A stretch of 10,147 nt of DNA from Alphaproteobacteria bacterium (GTDB lineage Bacteria > Pseudomonadota > Alphaproteobacteria > UBA1280 > UBA12223): the NCBI GenBank assembly GCA_003450915.1, contig DMEM01000165.1:1-10147 (forward strand), written 5' to 3'. The notes below the pieces were generated by a model. That model searched no databases. It saw nothing but the letters and a program-made list of their open reading frames with translations, and was not told where the DNA came from. The position numbers and the translations under genes were made by a program. Shown here in pieces: positions 6,050 to 10,147 of this stretch. Positions within the stretch are counted from its first letter, which is position 1. The number at the start of each line of letters is the position of its first letter.

Positions 6050-6751
6050 CTATAACTCAAAATACGCCTCCTGCTGCTCCTGCAAGGACTGTTTAACTTG
6101 CCCAACCAGATTCAAACTACCAAAGTATTTATCCAGAAACTCTTCATCAACTAAACGAAGCACATAAGTTCCTGCTAAGTTATTTACAGACTGAACCATT
6201 TCATAGGTAATACCGTTTCCATCACTTTGTGACATCGTAGCAAACAACTGCCCTGAATAAACACATAGATTAGTGCGATCATTTAAACCATCTTCAGATT
6301 CTTTAGCCTTTTCAGCTACTAATTTACTGATTCCTCCGTAGTAAACACTGACCATATTACCCGTTATTTCCCGGTGAAGATGTAAGTATTCATCATCTAA
6401 AGATGTACAGCAAAGTCTGGCTTTAAACTTATTCATACTCCGCAAATATTTTGCAACAAGCCCTTCTAGGTAGATTTCTCCAATCTCATACTCTCCTGAA
6501 CTTTCCAAAAGAATTTTACAAACTGACGCTTTCACTAGCTCCGTATAAACTTGATACTCATCACCATCTATTACCTGATAAGTACCAAACTCAATCTTAT
6601 CACCTCCCAAAACAGCAACAACAAAAAAATTACCTTTTCTTACCATTCCATCAGCTTCGCCAATTGTGCCATCTTTATGCACATGTAAACAAAACTCAAA
6701 TGGAATGCTTTTTGGAGCGGTACTTCCAGAAAATACTCTCTTCTCTTTCAT
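6050..6751 (-). CDS. Hypothetical protein of unknown family (233 aa)
   Basis: I do not recognise this protein. It is soluble and mixed alpha/beta in character, with no signal peptide or membrane segment. Five cysteines (21, 78, 114, 115, 163) are not in a zinc-binding pattern. The first 70 residues alternate short hydrophobic strands (FEFCLHVH, GNFFVVAVLGG, FGTYQVIDG, EYQVYTEL) and look like a beta-rich domain. The C-terminal part ends in a Gln/Glu-rich helix (QSLQEQQEAYFEL). The ATG has AAGGAT close upstream, and the coding sequence appears less AT-biased than the DUF2726-like gene. It is flanked by terminators on both sides and so is a single-gene unit between the pilin-like gene and rpsI. 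No function can be inferred from context. Confidence 0.8.
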   Translation of the reverse strand: MKEKRVFSGSTAPKSIPFEFCLHVHKDGTIGEADGMVRKGNFFVVAVLGGDKIEFGTYQVIDGDEYQVYTELVKASVCKILLESSGEYEIGEIYLEGLVAKYLRSMNKFKARLCCTSLDDEYLHLHREITGNMVSVYYGGISKLVAEKAKESEDGLNDRTNLCVYSGQLFATMSQSDGNGITYEMVQSVNNLAGTYVLRLVDEEFLDKYFGSLNLVGQVKQSLQEQQEAYFEL

Positions 6752-6862
6752 TTTTTATCCTTAGCTACCCAAAGTAACTGTTATTTTTTAAACCGTAAAG
6801 AGCGCATATAACAACGCGCAGTAAATTTTAAAACTAATATAATAACTAGAAGCTCTTATTTC

Positions 6863-6896
6863 AAAAAAAAAAGAACCTCCAAACGGAGATTCTTTT
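6863..6896 (-). terminator. Intrinsic terminator of rplM-rpsI
   Basis: A 12-bp stem (6869-6880 and 6885-6896) has a 4-base loop and one G.U pair that exists only in minus-strand RNA. It runs into a tract of ten T residues on the minus strand, 28 bases after the rpsI stop. Confidence 0.92.
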
Positions 6897-6924
6897 GTAA
6901 AGTATTTGAATAATTTCCAGACAA

Positions 6925-7350
6925 TTATCTTTTTGAGAACTGTGGAGATCTTCTTGCTTTTTTAAGACCTGGTTTCTTACGCTCAACAACTCTAGAGTCA
7001 CGAGTAATGAAACCTGCATCTTTAAGTGCTTTTTTGAATGACTCGTCGTATTCTACTAATGCTTTAGCGATACCGTGTCTAATTGCACCTGCTTGACCTG
7101 ATAAACCACCACCAGCAACTTTAACGTTTGCGTCAAATTTGCCTTCTAGCTCAACGATTTCGAAAGGTCTAACTGCGTTCATTCTTGATGAAGGACGAGG
7201 AAGGTAATCTTCGAAAGCTCTGCCGTTAATTGTGATTTTACCAGCGCCTTTAGTTAACCATACTTTTGCTACTGAGTCTTTTCTTTTACCAGTTGCGTAG
7301 TAGCGACCGTTCTTACGATCTGCTGCTTTAATGCTTTCAGCCATGCTCAT
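6925..7350 (-). CDS. rpsI: 30S ribosomal protein S9
   Basis: S9 binds the 30S head, and its C-terminal tail reaches the P-site tRNA anticodon loop. The protein has 141 aa with YYATGKRKDSVAKVWL near the N-terminus, VAGGGLSGQAGAIRHGIAKAL in the middle (split across about residues 77-97) and the invariant C-terminal SKR tail (RRSPQFSKR). The first ATG (7350) is chosen because AGGAGA lies about 7 bases before it. The next ATG two codons later would be too far. It is the second gene of rplM-rpsI. The rplM stop TAG is part of the rpsI Shine-Dalgarno sequence (TAGGAGA) and the genes are 11 nt apart, which favours translational coupling and equal output of L13 and S9. Confidence 0.97.
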   Translation of the reverse strand: MSMAESIKAADRKNGRYYATGKRKDSVAKVWLTKGAGKITINGRAFEDYLPRPSSRMNAVRPFEIVELEGKFDANVKVAGGGLSGQAGAIRHGIAKALVEYDESFKKALKDAGFITRDSRVVERKKPGLKKARRSPQFSKR

Positions 7351-7361
7351 AATACTATCTC

Positions 7362-7829
7362 CTACTTATGATTTTTTTTAGCGATTGTCGCACCTAAGTC
7401 TAAAACAGCTGGTGTTTGACCTTGGTGTGGGTGTTCAGCTGAAGCATAAACGTGTAGCTTCTTGAACATTGCTCTACCTAGTGGTGTTTTAGGCATCATT
7501 CTTTTAACTGCTCTTTCAACAACTCTTTCAGGGAATCTGCCGTCTAGCTCTTTAGCTGCAGAAATTGACTTAAGACCACCTGGGTGACCTGTATGCCAGT
7601 GGTGAGTCAGTTGCTCAGCCTTGTTTCTACCTGTTAAACGAACTTTATCAGCATTAATAACGATAACGTTATCACCGCAATCAACGTGAGGAGTAAATTC
7701 AGCTTTTGTTTTACCTCTTAACACTTTTGCGATTTCTGATGAGATTCTACCTAATGGTAAGTCTGTAGCATCAACTACAAACCATTGTCTTTCAACCAAG
7801 TGTGGTTTTTGACTAATTGTTAATTTCAT
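7362..7829 (-). CDS. rplM: 50S ribosomal protein L13
   Basis: L13 is an early-assembly 23S rRNA-binding protein. At 155 aa it is of normal length, with the hallmark segments RQWFVVDATDLPLGRISSEI, TPHVDCGDNVIVINADKVRL (46-65 region), HHWHTGHPGGLKS, DGRFPERVVERAVKRMMP and a terminal AEHPHQGQTPAVLDL. The start has AAGGAA about 8 bases upstream. It is first in the rplM-rpsI operon, an arrangement conserved across most bacteria. A good promoter lies about 165 bases upstream with a long leader between. Confidence 0.97.
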   Translation of the reverse strand: MKLTISQKPHLVERQWFVVDATDLPLGRISSEIAKVLRGKTKAEFTPHVDCGDNVIVINADKVRLTGRNKAEQLTHHWHTGHPGGLKSISAAKELDGRFPERVVERAVKRMMPKTPLGRAMFKKLHVYASAEHPHQGQTPAVLDLGATIAKKNHK

Positions 7830-7859
7830 TTTTATATTCCTTATACTTCGAAACGTAGT

Positions 7860-7881
7860 CTAATTTCAACAACGAAATCAG
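7860..7881 (-). promoter_or_regulatory. Hairpin in the rplM-rpsI leader
   Basis: The leader of about 160 nt contains an 8-bp stem formed by sequence complementary to 7874-7881 and 7860-7867 with a 6-nt loop; one G.U pair exists only in the sense RNA. Other dyads in the leader are TGCATATGCA (7888-7897) and TTAACGTTAA (7931-7940). Autogenous control through such a leader is known for rplM in some bacteria. I cannot match these elements to a described motif. Confidence 0.35.
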
Positions 7882-7994
7882 CTAAAGTGCATATGCAAGT
7901 CTTCTTCATTAAACATTAAAACTCAAATATTTAACGTTAAGATATTTCTGTATAGAAACTCTTAATTGAAGCATCTCGGATTTATATAGTGTGA

Positions 7995-8023
7995 ATTATA
8001 GTGTTAAATTATATAAAAATCAA
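7995..8023 (-). promoter_or_regulatory. Promoter of rplM-rpsI
   Basis: On the minus strand, -35 TTGATT (8018-8023) and a perfect -10 TATAAT (7995-8000) are separated by exactly 17 bp. Transcription would start near 7988 and run leftwards. The rest of the 327-base divergent intergenic region toward 8156 holds only weak + strand promoter candidates (for example TTGTAC at 8071-8076 with TATGTA 16 bp later). Confidence 0.85.
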
Positions 8024-8101
8024 GTATTTTCTTTATAAATTTGTTTTTTTAATATGACAATAACTAATGCTTGTACTCAAGTATATGAAATATATGTACA
8101 T

Positions 8102-8120
8102 ATCTATTAATTAAATAGAT
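8102..8120 (+). promoter_or_regulatory. AT-only hairpin in the leader of the 331-aa gene
   Basis: A 7-bp inverted repeat, ATCTATT (8102-8108) and AATAGAT (8114-8120), with a 5-base loop, is followed by a T-rich run. It lies 36 bases before the start codon. The shape is terminator-like, but one G-C pair in seven makes it weak; it might be a mild attenuator or a regulator site. Confidence 0.3.
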
Positions 8121-8142
8121 TTTTATTTTTCTTTTATTAATA

Positions 8143-8150
8143 CGGAGATT
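8143..8150 (+). promoter_or_regulatory. Ribosome-binding element CGGAGATT, copy 1
   Basis: CGGAGATT contains a GGAG core nine bases before the ATG at 8157. The identical 8-mer at identical spacing precedes the paralogous gene at 9354. Several other genes in the window (fusA, rplM, rpsL, the orphan 233-aa gene) use AAGG-type sites instead. Confidence 0.8.
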
Positions 8151-8156
8151 GCTGAC

Positions 8157-9152
8157 ATGCAAACCCCTGAAACCCCTTTAGAAAAAGCAAAAGGTTCAAT
8201 TCAGCGTATTCAAGATGGTAATTTTTCATTACTTGACGATGAAATAAAAATCATCGAGGAGAATATGAATGAACACCCTGAAATTGAATATCTATTACCC
8301 TTTAAAACCAATCAGAACTTTCAACAGTTTAGCAAGCTTTATTATATTTTAGGTTACACCAAGGCTCTTGCTGCAATCTTTTATGATAAACGCCATCAAA
8401 CTAAAAAGGTTTATGACATTGTTGTTTACTTTAAAGAAATGTCTGGTATTACTGATGTAAGCCAACTTGGCTATGATCAAAGAGAGCTTAACCCAATTTT
8501 TCGCGCCATCCTAGAAAGCGAAGATGAGCAGTGTAAAAATCATGCAAGTAATGTAACAGAGCTTCTAACATCCTCTAACCAAATCAAAACACCTACTATT
8601 GAAATTGATCCAAATAAAATAGCAGAAGAAAAAGATCCTGAAATTGCAAAAATGTATTTCAAGAAAATGAAAACATCTACAGACCCTAATGACTCTTACA
8701 AATTAATGTTAAAGGAGATGAGAGACAAAGAGTTGAGTTTTGCTGATTTAGATATCACCGAAACAGATTTCAATATTGCAGTTCATGATGCATTTAAAAA
8801 GTACGCTACAGAGCTGACTTTATCTGCTAAAGACATGACAGAAAAAGAACAGAATGACATTATTCCGGAAATCAATGCAGCATATCAAATTGCTGGTATT
8901 GATGAAGTTATAACTGAATTTCCTTCTAATTCTGAGAAAACCCAAACCTCGGATAATTCCAATAATGTATCTATTAGCACAGTTAAAGATATTTCGGAGT
9001 TAAAAAAACCTGAGACTGTTTCTATCGGCAGTGCTCTTGATCCTGAAGAACCAGATCTTAGTGAAGACAATGTTCTAAATTCTCTACTAAGTGATGCGGA
9101 TTCAGACGACAACATGCTAAGTCTTGAGAGTCCTATAAAAGCTGTTAAATAA
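8157..9152 (+). CDS. Unknown protein, first member of a tandem paralogous pair (331 aa)
   Basis: I do not recognise this family. The protein is soluble, without signal peptide or membrane segments, rich in Lys/Glu/Asp and predicted mostly helical. Residues about 10-120 form one helical module with SIQRI (14-18), EIK (29-31), LPF (47-49) and conserved aromatic positions. A second module at 171-220 has a KTSTDP start and a DLDITE core (197-202). A DMTE segment at 226-229 repeats part of the second module 27 residues later. From about residue 255 the tail is Ser/Asp/Glu-rich and probably disordered, with 'DLSEDNVLNSLL' as its only ordered-looking stretch. Both modules align with the next gene. 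It has the CGGAGATT ribosome site and a strong terminator of its own. A secreted or regulatory role is conceivable, but nothing here shows it. Confidence 0.82.
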   Translation: MQTPETPLEKAKGSIQRIQDGNFSLLDDEIKIIEENMNEHPEIEYLLPFKTNQNFQQFSKLYYILGYTKALAAIFYDKRHQTKKVYDIVVYFKEMSGITDVSQLGYDQRELNPIFRAILESEDEQCKNHASNVTELLTSSNQIKTPTIEIDPNKIAEEKDPEIAKMYFKKMKTSTDPNDSYKLMLKEMRDKELSFADLDITETDFNIAVHDAFKKYATELTLSAKDMTEKEQNDIIPEINAAYQIAGIDEVITEFPSNSEKTQTSDNSNNVSISTVKDISELKKPETVSIGSALDPEEPDLSEDNVLNSLLSDADSDDNMLSLESPIKAVK

Positions 9153-9212
9153 CATCTAAACTAAAAATGCATATAATCGATAATAAGAAAGGGCTAGTGG
9201 CTCAAAAATATT

Positions 9213-9245
9213 AAAAAGGCAACCTGAAGTACGGTTGCCTTTTTT
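9213..9245 (+). terminator. Intrinsic terminator between the two paralogous genes
   Basis: A perfect 12-bp stem, AAAAAGGCAACC (9213-9224) and GGTTGCCTTTTT (9233-9244), has an 8-base loop, and T residues run through 9245. It lies 60 bases after the stop of the 331-aa gene, so the downstream paralogue should need its own promoter. Confidence 0.93.
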
Positions 9246-9278
9246 ATTTTTTGAGAATTTATTTAAATTTACCTTGTG

Positions 9279-9318
9279 TTAACAACTATAATAAATACAG
9301 ACTTTGTTTTTAACAACT
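9279..9318 (+). promoter_or_regulatory. Candidate promoter with flanking direct repeats upstream of the second paralogue
   Basis: A perfect -10 TATAAT lies at 9287-9292, about 60 bases before the start codon; the -35 position is poor. The 9-mer TTAACAACT occurs twice, at 9279-9287 and 9310-9318, exactly 31 bases apart. Each copy is preceded by TTGT. Repeats about three helical turns apart on either side of a -10 suggest sites for a regulator acting at this promoter. This is inference from layout. Confidence 0.45.
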
Positions 9319-9339
9319 TTTCCTTTTTATTTTGGGTTG

Positions 9340-9347
9340 CGGAGATT
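9340..9347 (+). promoter_or_regulatory. Ribosome-binding element CGGAGATT, copy 2
   Basis: The same 8-mer as at 8143-8150, with the GGAG core again nine bases before the ATG. It fixes the start of the partial gene at 9354. Confidence 0.8.
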
Positions 9348-9353
9348 TTTTTC

Positions 9354-10147
9354 ATGGCACAAATAGAGTTCAATCCTATTTCAAGAATATTGAAATCGAT
9401 AGAAAATATAAAACACTGTAGATATAATTCTATTTTTGAAGAGATTAAGGAAATTGATAGTCTGTTAGCTAAAGATAAAGCCCTGGCTGATCAACTTCCA
9501 TTTAATACTATTGAGGAGTTTCGATATTTTATTAGATTTCACACTCTTAAGGAATTTACAATTGCTGTAAATAATTTTTTAAATCATCCTAAATGTCAAA
9601 ATATGGGTCATTACAAATACATTCTATTGCTTATGAAGTATTTGAAAGTTCAGTCTGTTGACTATCTGTCTTTTGATAAGGAAAAATATGAAAAAATTGT
9701 TAAGAAGCTTAAGGCTAAAATTGCTGCTCTTGAACAATTTATGCTACTAAAAAGCTCTTCTAACCCATCAATCCCACACGATTTATTTCTGCATATAATG
9801 CAAGATAATAACTTAACACTAGAGGACTTAAAACTAACAGAAGAAGAGGTTAATAAAACCATTCTAGCTGCTTTTATTTCTTTTATTGAAAAAATCAATA
9901 AAGAATCTAAAAGTGTAACTATTAAGCATCATCCCAGAGTAGTTTATAAAACTATTGGAAATGACTCTATAGTCCATAAAGTTGATATTAAACCTGAGGA
10001 TCTTCAATCTAATGTCCATAAGTTAAATATAACTCACTCTCTTCCAAAAAATCATATACAAGAAAAAGATACATCAGTTCAACAAGCTGAGCAAGTAATG
10101 CAAAAAACTGTTGAATCATCAATTCCAGACCTTTCCAACCTTGATAG
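9354..10147 (+). CDS. Unknown protein, second member of the tandem pair (partial, cut by window end)
   Basis: The reading frame is open from ATG 9354 to the end of the window: 264 codons and no stop, so the C-terminus is missing. The start is MAQIEFNPISRIL. Residues 15-75 align without a gap to residues 14-74 of the upstream 331-aa protein: SI..I at the start, EIK at 30-32, LPF at 48-50, then T, F and F at matching positions. Residues 132-181 align without a gap to its residues 171-220 (P138, L159, TE at 162-163, N167 and AF at 173-174 are shared). The linker between the modules is about 40 residues shorter here. After residue 185 it diverges into a polar, His/Lys-containing region and then a Gln/Ser-rich stretch. 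No membrane segment or signal peptide is seen. Function is unknown. Confidence 0.8.
   Translation, partial: MAQIEFNPISRILKSIENIKHCRYNSIFEEIKEIDSLLAKDKALADQLPFNTIEEFRYFIRFHTLKEFTIAVNNFLNHPKCQNMGHYKYILLLMKYLKVQSVDYLSFDKEKYEKIVKKLKAKIAALEQFMLLKSSSNPSIPHDLFLHIMQDNNLTLEDLKLTEEEVNKTILAAFISFIEKINKESKSVTIKHHPRVVYKTIGNDSIVHKVDIKPEDLQSNVHKLNITHSLPKNHIQEKDTSVQQAEQVMQKTVESSIPDLSNLD

Noticed and set aside
7342..7344. Second ATG of rpsI as the start
   Set aside because: The AGGAGA site is correctly spaced for the first ATG and 14 bases from the second.
8885..9898. Minus-strand frames inside the two paralogous genes (8885-9115 and 9662-9898)
   Set aside because: Both lie fully inside better-supported + strand genes and are Ser/Leu-rich shadow translations.
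1..10147. CRISPR array, tRNA, insertion sequence or integration site
   Set aside because: I found no regularly spaced repeats, no cloverleaf, no transposase and no terminal inverted repeats anywhere in the window.

Overview
The window is AT-rich bacterial chromosome, most likely from an alphaproteobacterium with a low-GC genome. The best taxonomic signals are the short S7 (156 aa, ending AFAHFRW), S9 (ending RRSPQFSKR) and EF-G (691 aa, starting MAREYP). All three look alphaproteobacterial from memory of the families. S12 is less clear, because its second half resembles beta/gammaproteobacterial S12. I cannot name a genus. A low-GC host-associated or uncultured alphaproteobacterial lineage is the best guess, and no database search was possible.

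Layout. 1-845: a Bax inhibitor-1/YccA-family membrane protein on the + strand with its own promoter and a strong terminator. 846-1153: a gap with no recognisable gene. 1154-8023: a run of minus-strand transcription units. These are a small membrane-anchored DUF2726-like protein; the str operon rpsL-rpsG-fusA, driven by a full-consensus sigma-70 promoter and lacking tuf; a type IV pilin/T2SS-pseudopilin-like protein; an orphan 233-aa protein; and rplM-rpsI with its own promoter and a structured leader. Most units end in an intrinsic terminator, and several of those stems contain G.U pairs that form only in minus-strand RNA. 8024-10147: + strand again, with two consecutive genes of unknown function, the second cut by the window end.

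The housekeeping part is ordinary translation machinery: S12 and S7 of the 30S subunit, EF-G for translocation, L13 and S9. Two regulatory details stand out there. The rpsG-fusA gap (143 nt) carries two hairpins on the sense strand, the first terminator-like. The mRNA leaders of rpsL and rplM are long (about 200 and 160 nt).

The most novel content is at the right end. The two unknown genes (8157-9152 and 9354 to the end) are divergent tandem paralogues. They align without gaps over about 60 N-terminal residues and again over about 50 residues further on, and share the same 8-base ribosome-binding element at the same spacing. Yet they are separated by a strong terminator and so are probably expressed independently. 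I do not recognise the family.
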